DNA of 64,000 nt from [Zimmermannella] bifida NBRC 103089 (GTDB taxonomy: Bacteria; Actinomycetota; Actinomycetes; Actinomycetales; Microbacteriaceae): positions 1-64,000 of the forward strand of contig NZ_BCSP01000005.1 in assembly GCF_001570925.1 (NCBI RefSeq), read 5' to 3'. This document shows, in pieces, positions 8,725 through 18,365 of the stretch. Position numbers and translations under genes: made by a program. Positions within the stretch are counted from its first letter, which is position 1. The number at the start of each line of letters is the position of its first letter. The notes below the pieces were generated by a model. The model was not told the origin of the DNA, ran no database searches, and was given only the letters and a program-made list of their open reading frames with translations.

Positions 8725-10029
8725 ATGGCTACTCAGATCAATCCGCCGCGCGGTATGCGCGATTTCCTGCCAGCCGACAAACGCCGTCGCGAACGAGTGC
8801 TTGCCACCATCCGCGAGGCCTATGCGGCGCATGGATTCGATGAGATCGAAACGCCCGTCGTTGAAGACTCGGCCCGCTTGCACTCGGGCCTCGGCGGCGA
8901 CAACGAAAAGCTGTCGTTCGCGGTCATGCGCCGCGGCCTCGACCAGGCGGTGCTGCAGGCTGCGGCCGACGCATCCGACCCGCTCGCGCTCAGCGACCTC
9001 GGGATGCGGTTCGACCTGACGGTGCCGCTGGCTCGGTTTATGGCGACCCACCGCGGAGAACTGCCGAGCGTGTTCCGCTCGCTGCAAATCGGCCCGGTTT
9101 GGCGTGCCGAACGCCCGCAGAAGGGGCGCTTCCGTCAGTTCGTGCAGTGCGATATCGACATCCTGGGGGAGTCCACGAACATCGCCGAAGCCGAGCTGCT
9201 GGTTGCCGCGTCGGACGCACTCAACCGCCTCGGGCTCAACAACTGCACGATCCGCGTCAACGACCGCCGCATCCTGAACGAACTGCTCGACTGGGCCGGG
9301 TTTAGCGCCGACGAGTGTGCGCAAGCACTCATCACCATCGACAAGCTCGACAAGATCGGTGTCGACGGCGTGGTCGCCGAACTTGCTGAAACAAATGCGG
9401 ATGCGGCCGCTCGCGTTCGCGAGGCGCTCGAAGGTTGGGCGCCGGCCCTCGAAAACGGCATCGCGCTCGGCGACGTGCTCGAGTCGCTACCCGAAGGACT
9501 GCGTGAGTGCGAAGGCACTCGCGAAGCCGCCGCATCCCTCGCCGAAATTGCCGAAGCCGCCGCTGCCGGTGGCATGGTGACGCCAATGGTCTTTGACCCG
9601 TCGCTCGTGCGCGGTATGGGGTACTACACCGGCACGATTTTCGAAGCCGCACACCCCGAGTCTGGCTCGTCGGTCGGGGGCGGCGGTCGCTACGACGGCA
9701 TGATCGGGCGCTTCCTCGGACAAGAAGTGCCCGCTTGCGGGTTCTCGATTGGGTTTGAACGAATCGTCGACCTCGTTGCCGAATCCGAAGACGCCGCTGG
9801 CGAAGCGGTGATCGTGCTCGTCGACAAGAAGATGCCCGTGGCCGATGTCATGGCGATCAAGCAGCGCCTGCTCGCTGACGGCCGTCGCGTGCGCGTTGAA
9901 AAGCGACCAAAGAACGTCCGTAACGTGCTGCAACGCGCGGTGGATGAGGGCTTCACGCACGTCGTGCACGCGCGCGACGCTGCCGGTGATCTCACACTCG
10001 AGCCGCTCACGCTCGAATCGCCCGCATAG
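8725..10029 (+). CDS. hisS: Histidyl-tRNA synthetase
   Basis: A class II aminoacyl-tRNA synthetase of about 434 residues that charges tRNA-His. Motif 2 is at VWRAERPQKGRFRQFVQCD, the histidine-binding element reads LVRGMGYYTGTIFEA (canonical LVRGxxYYTxTxFE with Met-Gly in the variable pair), and motif 3 lies at GFSIGFERI, followed by the anticodon-binding alpha/beta domain (about residues 340-430). ATG 8725 gives a family-typical N-terminus (MATQINPPRGMRDF); ATG 8716 in frame is possible because the Shine-Dalgarno GGAAGG sits unusually close. A longer upstream frame is not supported. Confidence 0.92.
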   Translation: MATQINPPRGMRDFLPADKRRRERVLATIREAYAAHGFDEIETPVVEDSARLHSGLGGDNEKLSFAVMRRGLDQAVLQAAADASDPLALSDLGMRFDLTVPLARFMATHRGELPSVFRSLQIGPVWRAERPQKGRFRQFVQCDIDILGESTNIAEAELLVAASDALNRLGLNNCTIRVNDRRILNELLDWAGFSADECAQALITIDKLDKIGVDGVVAELAETNADAAARVREALEGWAPALENGIALGDVLESLPEGLRECEGTREAAASLAEIAEAAAAGGMVTPMVFDPSLVRGMGYYTGTIFEAAHPESGSSVGGGGRYDGMIGRFLGQEVPACGFSIGFERIVDLVAESEDAAGEAVIVLVDKKMPVADVMAIKQRLLADGRRVRVEKRPKNVRNVLQRAVDEGFTHVVHARDAAGDLTLEPLTLESPA

Positions 10030-10129
10030 GCCGCGCATCCAAACCACGAAACACCCACGCCCGAAACACGTAACCCTGACGGGGCAAAATACCCGGGAGT
10101 TCCGAAACTTTTTTCACCCGGTCGGTCGT

Positions 10130-11467
<1,338 letters not shown>

Positions 11468-11488
11468 GCCTTAGCGCACTCACGGATG

Positions 11489-11524
11489 CGGCGGGTTGAG
11501 CAATTGCGCTCGGCCCGCCGTTTT
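11489..11524 (+). terminator. Rho-independent terminator after eno
   Basis: A 13-bp stem (two G-U pairs in the RNA) with a six-base loop is followed by TTTT, 21 bases after the enolase stop. Confidence 0.75.
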
Positions 11525-11616
11525 CGACGTGTCGGGTTCGGTCACGCCACCTCCCAATTGCCACAACCTCGTGCGTGATGTGCGCAATCCCGACAAAACG
11601 CGCGACAATAGACAGA

Positions 11617-12147
11617 ATGAAGCGGCCAACAGCAGAGCAGCCAACCGGTACCGAAACGGGACCGGTCGCATCCGTGCGCCCAAAACGCCGCATCGTCGCA
11701 AAGCGCCCAACCGGCGGATCGATGCTCATGCTCATCGCACTCATTGTGGGCGTCATGATCCTGGCACCAACCGTGCAACGAGTCATCAGCCAGCGGCAAG
11801 AGATCGCGCAAATTGAGCGCGATATTCAACAGGCCAACGAAGACATCAATCGCATCAAGGCCGACAACGCCCGCTGGAATGACCCCGCCTATGTGCGCGC
11901 AGAAGCCCGCGGACGCCTGCTGTTCGTGCAGCCGGGCGACACGACCTATGTCGTAATCGACTCGAGCCGCTCGAAACAGGTCGATGTACCCGCAGATCTC
12001 TCGGCCGAAGTGCACGAGACAAAGGCCGACCCGGTCGCGCTGTACGTTGACTCGCTTATCGGTGCGGATACCGCTGGCGCACCACACGAACCAATCGACG
12101 GTAAGACCGACCCAAACGCATCCACCGCGCCGCAAGGAGACCAATGA
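11617..12147 (+). CDS. ftsB: FtsB/DivIC-type septum formation initiator
   Basis: A 176-residue bitopic protein: cytoplasmic N-terminus rich in Pro, Lys and Arg, one membrane helix at about residues 36-56, then a coiled coil (QRQEIAQIERDIQQANEDI) and the conserved end WNDPAYVRAEARGRLLFVQPGD. These match the DivIC/FtsB family that links early and late divisome proteins. The position eno - ftsB-like - DUF501 is a common actinobacterial order. ATG 11617 is chosen because it begins the basic cytoplasmic tail; an in-frame start 14 codons upstream lacks a better site. The stop overlaps the next start by four bases (ATGA). Confidence 0.85.
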   Translation: MKRPTAEQPTGTETGPVASVRPKRRIVAKRPTGGSMLMLIALIVGVMILAPTVQRVISQRQEIAQIERDIQQANEDINRIKADNARWNDPAYVRAEARGRLLFVQPGDTTYVVIDSSRSKQVDVPADLSAEVHETKADPVALYVDSLIGADTAGAPHEPIDGKTDPNASTAPQGDQ

Positions 12148-12683
12148 ATCAGCCCATCCCCGGCACAATGACGCATGATGCTGCAACCGAACGCGACCTC
12201 GAGGTCATCACGCAGCAGCTTGGCCGCCCGGTTCGCGGTGTGCTCGGCATTGGCGCGCGCTGCATCTGCGGTAACCCGGTCGTGGTGGTGACCGCGCCGC
12301 GCCTTGAAGACGGCACGCCGTTCCCGACCATGTACTACCTGACGCATCCCGAAGCCACCGCAGAAATGTCGCGGCTCGAAGGCGCGCACCTCATGGTTGA
12401 AATGCAGGATGCATTGGCCAGCGACGAAGAGCTCAAAGCACAGTATCTGCGTGCTCACGAAACGTACCTGGCACAGCGCGAAGCGATCGCCCACGTCGAA
12501 GAGATCGCGCACGTAACCGCAGGCGGCATGCCCACTCGCGTGAAGTGCCTGCACGCGCTGGCAGGCCACGCGCTCGCCGCTGGTCCCGGTATCAACCCGA
12601 TCGGTGACTGGGCACTTCGCGTTTCGGCGTGGAGCCCAAACGTCTGCAAGTGCCAGGATCCGGGCCCCGGCGCGACCCCGTAA
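12144..12683 (+). CDS. DUF501 domain protein
   Basis: A 179-residue protein matching the DUF501 family throughout: RPVRGVLGIGARCICGNPVVVVTAPRL near the N-terminus, then YYLTHPEA, and a C-terminal stretch ending GINPIGDWALRVSAWSP. The conserved cysteines C54 and C56 and late cysteines could bind metal, but no biochemical role is established. It is translationally coupled to the ftsB-like gene and is found at this position across Actinobacteria. The ppx-type exopolyphosphatase that often follows is absent here. Confidence 0.85.
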   Translation: MNQPIPGTMTHDAATERDLEVITQQLGRPVRGVLGIGARCICGNPVVVVTAPRLEDGTPFPTMYYLTHPEATAEMSRLEGAHLMVEMQDALASDEELKAQYLRAHETYLAQREAIAHVEEIAHVTAGGMPTRVKCLHALAGHALAAGPGINPIGDWALRVSAWSPNVCKCQDPGPGATP

Positions 12684-12795
12684 CCCCATACCGCGGGTGG
12701 AAAGTTCACCGACCATGAGGTTCGGTTCAACGCCCGGGTTTAAGCTAATTCAGATTGCTACAGCACGACTTGTATCAAGTAAGAGGAGTAAACGC

Positions 12796-14217
12796 GTGAC
12801 GAAAATTCTGATCGTTGGCGGTGGATACGCGGGATTCGAGACCGCACGACGCCTTGAGCGCAAGCTCAACCCGGGCGAGGCGCAGGTAACCCTGGTTGAC
12901 CCGCTGCCGTACATGACCTACCAGCCATTCCTGCCGGAGGTTGCGTCGGGCTCGATTGAGCCGCGTCACGCAGTCGTGTCGCACCGTCGTCACCTCAAGC
13001 GCACTCGCGTCATCACGGCCGAGGTCAGCAAGGTTGACCACGCGTCGAAGACCGCGACGATTACGCCAGCAACCGGCGACGCCTACACCCTCAAGTACGA
13101 CGTTGTCGTGGTGACTGCCGGTGCCGTTTCGCGCACCTTCCCGATCCCCGGTATCGCCGAGAACGCAGTCGGTCTCAAGCACATCGAAGAGGCCGTTTGG
13201 GTACGCGACACCATGATCGACAACTTCAACCGTGCCTCGACCATGGCACCGGGCGCTGAGCGCAGCCGACTGCTGACCTTCGTTGTTGTTGGTGGCGGTT
13301 TCGCCGGTATCGAAGCGTTCGCCGAAATGCGTTCGCTCGCCACCTCGCTGCTGGCCGACTACCCGTCGCTGCAGTTCGACGACGTGCAGTTCCACCTCAT
13401 CGAGGCAGCTCCGCGCATCATGCCTGAGGTTTCGGAAGACACCGCGCTGTGGGTCATCAAGCACCTCGCAGAGCGCGGCGCGACGGTGCACCTCAACACC
13501 CAGTGCACCTCGGCTGTTGACGGTGTTGTTGAGACCTCGAACGGTGACAAGTTCCCGACCGACGTCATCGTCTGGACTGCCGGCATGATGGCCAACCCGC
13601 TGGTTAAGGGCTTCACCGACCTGCCCGTCAACGAGCGCGGCAACGTACGCGCCCGCGCCGACCTGCGCATCGAAGGCGACAACGGCATCGTTGAAGACGC
13701 CTGGGCCGCCGGTGACGTGGCTGCAGTGCCCGACCTTTCGGGCGGTGGCGTCAACGGCTACTGCGTTCCAAACGCACAGCACGCCGTTCGCCAGGCACGC
13801 GTACTTGCCGACAACATCATCGCGACGCTTCGCGGCGACGCACCGACCGACTACTACCACGAGAACGCCGGCGCGGTTGCCGGTCTCGGCATGTGGTCGG
13901 GTGCGTTCCAGTCGGGCAAGACCGGTATCACCGGCCTGCTTGCTTGGCTCATGCACCGCGGCTACCACGGCGCCGCAATCCCAACCTACGAGCGCAAGAT
14001 TCGTGTGTTCGGCGGCTGGGCTGGTCAGCTCGTACTCGGCCGCGACTTCGTGTCGATGAGCAAGGTGCGCGAGCCTAAGGCGTTCTTCGAGCGCTTTGCG
14101 GCACGTCCAAAGGCAGCACCTGCTGCAAAGGACGCGCCAGCAGCCAAGGCTGCACCGGCCGCTAAGGCTGCCTCAGCGAAGCCGGCTGCAGACAAGCCTG
14201 CGGCCGAGTCGAAGTAG
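12796..14217 (+). CDS. ndh: Type II NADH dehydrogenase (NDH-2) with Ala/Lys/Pro tail
   Basis: A 473-residue flavoprotein that passes electrons from NADH to menaquinone at the inner face of the membrane without pumping protons. It has the FAD dinucleotide fold at KILIVGGGYAGFETARR, the NADH fold at FVVVGGGFAGIEAFAEM, and the second FAD motif around AWAAGDVAAVPDLSGGGVNGYCVP. A C-terminal amphipathic region follows. The last 40 residues are an unusual low-complexity tail of Ala, Lys and Pro (repeats of the AAPAAK type). GTG 12796 is the start: AAGAGGAG lies seven bases upstream and the glycine-rich motif begins at residue 3. Confidence 0.9.
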   Translation: MTKILIVGGGYAGFETARRLERKLNPGEAQVTLVDPLPYMTYQPFLPEVASGSIEPRHAVVSHRRHLKRTRVITAEVSKVDHASKTATITPATGDAYTLKYDVVVVTAGAVSRTFPIPGIAENAVGLKHIEEAVWVRDTMIDNFNRASTMAPGAERSRLLTFVVVGGGFAGIEAFAEMRSLATSLLADYPSLQFDDVQFHLIEAAPRIMPEVSEDTALWVIKHLAERGATVHLNTQCTSAVDGVVETSNGDKFPTDVIVWTAGMMANPLVKGFTDLPVNERGNVRARADLRIEGDNGIVEDAWAAGDVAAVPDLSGGGVNGYCVPNAQHAVRQARVLADNIIATLRGDAPTDYYHENAGAVAGLGMWSGAFQSGKTGITGLLAWLMHRGYHGAAIPTYERKIRVFGGWAGQLVLGRDFVSMSKVREPKAFFERFAARPKAAPAAKDAPAAKAAPAAKAASAKPAADKPAAESK

Positions 14218-14249
14218 TTCTAGCCGCGTCGTAGCGTAAGGACCTCATT

Positions 14250-14281
14250 GTTGCCGCCGTATCATTGGATGCGGCGGCAAC
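14250..14281 (+). terminator. Stem-loop terminator after the NDH-2 gene
   Basis: A perfect 10-bp GC-rich stem (GTTGCCGCCG with its complement), a 12-base loop, then ACTTT. The tRNA gene begins six bases further on. The loop contains TATCAT, which could double as the -10 box of the tRNA. Confidence 0.6.
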
Positions 14282-14286
14282 ACTTT

Positions 14287-14363
14287 CCCCTGATGGCCCA
14301 ATTGGCAGAGGCACGCGACTTAAAATCGCGCAGTTGCGGGTTCGAGTCCCGCTCGGGGGACCA
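14287..14363 (+). tRNA. tRNA with anticodon UAA (Leu), short variable loop, CCA encoded
   Basis: A full cloverleaf can be drawn: 7-bp acceptor stem (CCCCTGA with TCGGGGG, one G-U), D arm with GG in the loop, anticodon stem CGCGA/TCGCG with loop CTTAAAA (anticodon TAA), a variable loop of only 5 bases, T arm GCGGG-TTCGAGT-CCCGC, discriminator A and encoded CCA. The anticodon predicts leucine (UUA). Most bacterial leucine tRNAs are class II with a long variable arm; this one is class I in shape. Confidence 0.93.
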
Positions 14364-14369
14364 CAACCA

Positions 14370-14406
14370 CTGATGGGCTGGACGAATACATCGTCCAGCC
14401 CATCAG
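14370..14406. terminator. Strong 16-bp stem-loop after the tRNA
   Basis: A perfect 16-bp inverted repeat (CTGATGGGCTGGACGA and complement) with loop ATACA starts seven bases after the tRNA CCA. There is no long T run on either strand, but position and stability suggest a transcription end for the tRNA and for the convergent minus-strand genes. Confidence 0.65.
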
Positions 14407-14436
14407 CGAGTTTCCGGGATGCAGTACCTCGGTTAA

Positions 14437-14720
14437 CTAGCCGGCAAACGGTCCGTAGGTGGCGAGAATGTTGCCCCTCTGGGTGCGCTGCACATCGACC
14501 AGCGACAACCGAGTGGGAGCGATGCCGTCAAAGAGGCGACCACCGGACCCCGCGAGCGCCGGATGAATAATCAGCGTCAGCGCATCCATGAGCCCCGCTT
14601 CAACGCATTGGCGCACGATTGACATTGAACCCTGTACGGCAATGTCGCCGCCGGGCCGTGACTTGAGCTCGCGCACGAAATCCAGCAGGTCACCTCGGAT
14701 GGCCGTGCGCGCTGGGCTAG
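14437..14720 (-). pseudogene. C-terminal fragment of a RibD/DHFR-like reductase
   Basis: The last 80 or so residues match the C-terminal half of the RibD C-terminal/dihydrofolate-reductase-like family: DFVRELKSRPGGDIAVQGS, then MDALTLIIHPALAGSGGRLFDG. The N-terminal half with the NADPH site is missing; upstream the frame is replaced by the next gene (stop at 14717). Intact members have 180-200 residues. I read it as a truncated remnant left by a deletion, not an active enzyme. Confidence 0.65.
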
Positions 14721-15151
14721 TCGTCGGTCGCGGCCGCGAGCTGCGCAAAGAGTTCGTCGGTCGTGTCAAAGCGCAGCGCTTCGATCACGGTCGCGTGATT
14801 GCCCGACGCCTCCGAGCTCGTGTCGATGGCGTCAATCGGATCGACCTCGGGCGCCCCTGCGTCGGCGTCGTTATTCGCGGTACGCGCAACGGCATCGCCG
14901 AGGGCTTCATTGAGCGCCATGTCGAGCGAATCCAGGGCATCTTCACCGGCACTCACGACATCGAATGCGTCATCGCCGACCGGGCGAATGAACGCGCCGC
15001 CGATCAGCACGGCATCCGATCCCATCGGCCAGGCATTCGTCAACGCCGTCCAGACGTCCGCGGCGTGACTGACGCGCATCCGCACTCGATAGGCGCAATC
15101 GCTGCTGCGGTGCTGTGCATGCCAATCGGCCGGAATTTCCCAAAGTTGCAT
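14717..15151 (-). CDS. Hypothetical protein
   Basis: A 144-residue protein without a family I recognise. The first 60 residues (from MQLWEIPADWH through SHAADVWTALTNAWPMGSDAVLIGG) look like a small alpha/beta unit; the remainder is acidic and alanine/aspartate-rich and probably flexible. No signal peptide or membrane helix is present. Its stop abuts a truncated reductase fragment and it is divergent from the DUF1801 fusion gene. The start is the ATG that begins the ordered part; no strong ribosome-binding site is visible. Confidence 0.55.
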   Translation of the reverse strand: MQLWEIPADWHAQHRSSDCAYRVRMRVSHAADVWTALTNAWPMGSDAVLIGGAFIRPVGDDAFDVVSAGEDALDSLDMALNEALGDAVARTANNDADAGAPEVDPIDAIDTSSEASGNHATVIEALRFDTTDELFAQLAAATDD

Positions 15152-15238
15152 ACCGCAAGCGTATGGCGTGCTGCCGTGCATTAGCTGTCGAGAGCGGGCT
15201 GCCAGGGCCAGCCGGGGCACCGCAGCTAGCCTGAACCC

Positions 15239-16345
15239 ATGAGCGAACCCGTGCTGCAGCCCACCTCTGTACCGGTTGCCGAATTCCTGGCGACGGTACC
15301 CGAACGCCGCCAACCCGAAGCCGACGTACTGATCGACATGATGCGCCAGATTTCGGGCGAAGCACCACAAATGTGGGGACCGAGCATTATCGGTTTTGGC
15401 GAATACCACTACCGCTACGCCAACGGTCGCACCGGCACGACCGGGCGCATCGGCTTTAGCCCGCGCAAAGCGAAACTCAGCATCTATTTCATCGACGGGC
15501 TGGCGAACTACACCGACCTGCTCGAGCGGCTCGGCAAACACACCACGGCCGTCTCGTGCCTGTACGTAAACAAGCTCGCCGATATCGACCTCGACGTGCT
15601 GCGCGAGATGCTCGTTCGCTGCTGGCAGCGGGCAGGGGAGTTGGATGCACGCGGTCACGCCGACCCCACCCCGCGCGCCGACCGCATGGATCGTTCCGGC
15701 ACCGCATCCACCAAACCGGCTGCTTCCGCAAACCCACCCCGCGCCGAGTCGTCGCGCCGCGACACCACGTACGAACCCGCCCCGGCAAACAATCAAGCCG
15801 CCGAGGCCGCTACGGGCATCAGCTGGCCGAACTGGCTGGCATTCTTTGCACAAATCGGTGCCAGCGAACTCGATCACACACAGATCGCGCAGCACGCGGC
15901 CGCTCACATTCGTGAGCACGGCGAATGCAGCAATCCCGACTGGTGGGCGCAGCACGTGACGATCGCCTACGAGCAGCAGACCGGTCGACGCAAGCCCGGT
16001 CAGCGCTGCGATGGCAACTTCTCGGTGTCGGCGTCGAAGACGCTGCCGGGGGAGTTCGATGCGCTGTGGCAGCGCTGGCAGGAGTTCATGCGCGACGCTG
16101 ACAGCGACTCGGTGTCAGCGCGTGAGGGTGACCCAACGGTGAGCGCGACCGACACGTGGCGGTATTGGCGTGCATCCTTCGCCGATGGGTCGCGCACGGT
16201 CGTGAATTTTCGTGCCAAATCCGCCGAGTCGCCGCGCACCGTCATGCAGGTGCAGCAGGACAAGATCGTCCAAGAGCATGAGGTTGTTGCGTGGCGGTCC
16301 TACTGGAAAGGCAAACTGGCCGAGTTCGCCGCATTCGATAGTTAG
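15239..16345 (+). CDS. DUF1801 - DUF4287/SRPBCC-like fusion protein
   Basis: A 368-residue protein of at least three parts. Residues 1-125 match the DUF1801 (YdhG-like) fold (EADVLIDMMRQISGEAPQMWG, then LSIYFIDGL). A Pro/Ala-rich linker (about 135-190) follows. Residues 195-285 resemble DUF4287 (WPNWLAFFAQIG, HIREHGECSNPDWWAQHVTIAYEQQTGRRKPGQRCDG split by short gaps), and the C-terminus with WRYWRASFADGSRTVVNF resembles the START-like/SRPBCC segment that usually follows it. The parts are known as separate proteins; the role of the fusion is unknown. Confidence 0.7.
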   Translation: MSEPVLQPTSVPVAEFLATVPERRQPEADVLIDMMRQISGEAPQMWGPSIIGFGEYHYRYANGRTGTTGRIGFSPRKAKLSIYFIDGLANYTDLLERLGKHTTAVSCLYVNKLADIDLDVLREMLVRCWQRAGELDARGHADPTPRADRMDRSGTASTKPAASANPPRAESSRRDTTYEPAPANNQAAEAATGISWPNWLAFFAQIGASELDHTQIAQHAAAHIREHGECSNPDWWAQHVTIAYEQQTGRRKPGQRCDGNFSVSASKTLPGEFDALWQRWQEFMRDADSDSVSAREGDPTVSATDTWRYWRASFADGSRTVVNFRAKSAESPRTVMQVQQDKIVQEHEVVAWRSYWKGKLAEFAAFDS

Positions 16346-16354
16346 ACTGCCGCT

Positions 16355-16927
16355 ATGGAACCGGCACAAATCGCAATTCTCGTCGCTATCGCTGTTGTTA
16401 TTGTTGCGCTCATCGCGTGGGTTTTTGTTACGCGGGGAATCCTCAGCAAGAAACGCAACCGTGTTGATGAAGACTGGGATGCAATTCAGGTGCAGTTGAA
16501 GCGCCGTGCCGATCTGATTCCGGGGCTTGCCGAGGCGGTGCGCGAGTACGCCGATGGCAACAACCGTGCCTTCGCCGATGCCGACCAGGCTCGTGCCGCA
16601 ACGCTGAGCGCTTCGTCACCGACGCAGATGTCCGAGGCCGAGAACCGCCTGCAGGGTTCGATGCGCGCGCTCTTTGGCGTGGCCCAGGCCTACCCGCAGC
16701 TCACCAGTGCCTCGCACTTTGTGCACCTGCAGAGTGACCTGGTGCAGACCGAAGACAAAATTCAGGCCGCTCGTCGCCGCTACAACGGCAGCGTGCGCGA
16801 CTACAACGCGTCGGTCAAGCGCTTCCCAAACAAGATGCTGGCGGGCATGTTTAACCACTCGCAGCGCGAATTCTTTGAGGTCGCCGACCGTGCCGCCATC
16901 GCTGAGCCGCCGCGGGTGCAGTTCTAA
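16355..16927 (+). CDS. lemA: LemA family membrane protein
   Basis: A 190-residue LemA-type protein: an N-terminal membrane helix (residues 6-30), then a long helical cytoplasmic or extracytoplasmic domain with the family pattern VDEDWDAIQVQLKRRADLIPGL and, near the end, YNASVKRFPNKMLAGMF. The biochemical role of the family is not settled. It ends with TAATG, sharing one base with the start of the AI-2E-type permease, so the two are co-translated. Confidence 0.9.
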   Translation: MEPAQIAILVAIAVVIVALIAWVFVTRGILSKKRNRVDEDWDAIQVQLKRRADLIPGLAEAVREYADGNNRAFADADQARAATLSASSPTQMSEAENRLQGSMRALFGVAQAYPQLTSASHFVHLQSDLVQTEDKIQAARRRYNGSVRDYNASVKRFPNKMLAGMFNHSQREFFEVADRAAIAEPPRVQF

Positions 16928-18165
16928 TGGCATCAACGCAATCCTCACCAGCACGTCACGAAACCGAAGCCGACCTCGTTTCGCGCCCGGTGCGCATTGC
17001 CGCCGCCTGGTCGTGGCGCTGGATCGTCATCGTCATCGGCGCCCTGCCGATCATTTGGCTGCTGAGCCACACCTCGATCATCGTGATCCCGCTGGCCGTG
17101 GCGCTGCTGATCACGGCGCTGCTGGTACCGCTGACGAACTTCTTGCGCAACCGCTGGAAGTGGCCGAAGGGCTTGGCGCTCGTTGCCGCACTCATCGCAC
17201 TGTTCGCCAGTGTGGGGCTGCTCATCAACTTGGCGCTGGTCGCTTTCCGCACCGGCCACCAGCTCGATTTCACCATGCTGCGGGCCCGCTACGACGAGTT
17301 CATCGGCTGGGTCAACACCACCCCGCTGAAGGTCTCAGAAGACCAGCTGAACCAGTGGTTCAGTAAGGGCATTGAGTGGCTCGAAACAAACAGCGGCACG
17401 CTGCTGCAATCCGCGCTCTCGGCCGGTAGCACGGTCGCATCGATCCTCACCGGCTCGGTCGTGGTGCTGTTCGCCGTGATCTTCTATCTGCTCGACGGTC
17501 GCCGTATCTGGCTGTTCGTCGTCTCATTCTTCCCGCAGGCTGCCCGTGCTGCGGTGGATGGGGCTGGCGAGCGTGCTTGGATCTCCACCGGTCAGTACGT
17601 GCGCGTGCAGGTTGTTGTGGCACTGATTGACGCGATCGGTATCTTCATCGGTGCGGTAATCCTGAACGTGCCCTACGCGCTCGCGATCGGCATTATCGTG
17701 TTCCTGGCCGCGTTCGTGCCGCTGATCGGTGCGTTCTTGTCGGGTGCGCTCGCCGTGGTGATCGCTCTGGTTGCAAACGGTCTGGTGAACGCGCTCATCA
17801 TGCTGGTGATCGTGGTCGCGGTAATGGCGATCGAAGCGAACATCTTGCAGCCGCTCATCATGGGGCAGGCCGTGCAGCTGCACCCTCTGGCTGTGCTGCT
17901 CTCGGTGAGTGCCGGTTCGATCTTTGCCGGCATCGCCGGTGCCGTGGTTGCCGTACCGCTGGTTGCCGCCATCAAGGTGATGGTCAAGTACATCAACTCG
18001 GGCAAGTGGCGAGACGATCCCGACCCCACAATCGGGCTGAGCGATGACGAAGATCGGTACCGGGTTCCCGTTCGGTCACCGATTCGTGCCAAAATTGAAG
18101 CGATCGCCGAACACATTGAGGCGAAACACACAGCAGATCCCGATACGCCAGCACCCCGGGCCTAG
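16927..18165 (+). CDS. AI-2E family transporter (UPF0118)
   Basis: A 412-residue membrane protein with about eight helices: two at residues 25-75, one near 90-110, and a C-terminal block from about 150 to 360. The TM block around LIDAIGIFIGAVILNVPYA and the FVPLIGAFLSG segment match the AI-2 exporter/TqsA-PerM family. The family exports small molecules or ions; substrate prediction is unsafe. A hydrophilic 50-residue tail follows the last helix. It overlaps lemA by one base. Confidence 0.85.
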   Translation: MASTQSSPARHETEADLVSRPVRIAAAWSWRWIVIVIGALPIIWLLSHTSIIVIPLAVALLITALLVPLTNFLRNRWKWPKGLALVAALIALFASVGLLINLALVAFRTGHQLDFTMLRARYDEFIGWVNTTPLKVSEDQLNQWFSKGIEWLETNSGTLLQSALSAGSTVASILTGSVVVLFAVIFYLLDGRRIWLFVVSFFPQAARAAVDGAGERAWISTGQYVRVQVVVALIDAIGIFIGAVILNVPYALAIGIIVFLAAFVPLIGAFLSGALAVVIALVANGLVNALIMLVIVVAVMAIEANILQPLIMGQAVQLHPLAVLLSVSAGSIFAGIAGAVVAVPLVAAIKVMVKYINSGKWRDDPDPTIGLSDDEDRYRVPVRSPIRAKIEAIAEHIEAKHTADPDTPAPRA

Positions 18166-18365
18166 CGAGACCGCGCAGCACATCCCGCTGCCCGTGCATC
18201 CCCGCCAACCTGCCGTGCCCCCTGCCGTAGCCGGCATCGCAAATCACGGTCAGTACGCGGCCACCATCGTCTTCCTGGCGATCTCCACACACTGGTCGGC
18301 GCATCCGCCCCGCGTAGCCGCACCGACCGCCCCTGACTTCAACGCAATGAATTGAGCAATCGCAA

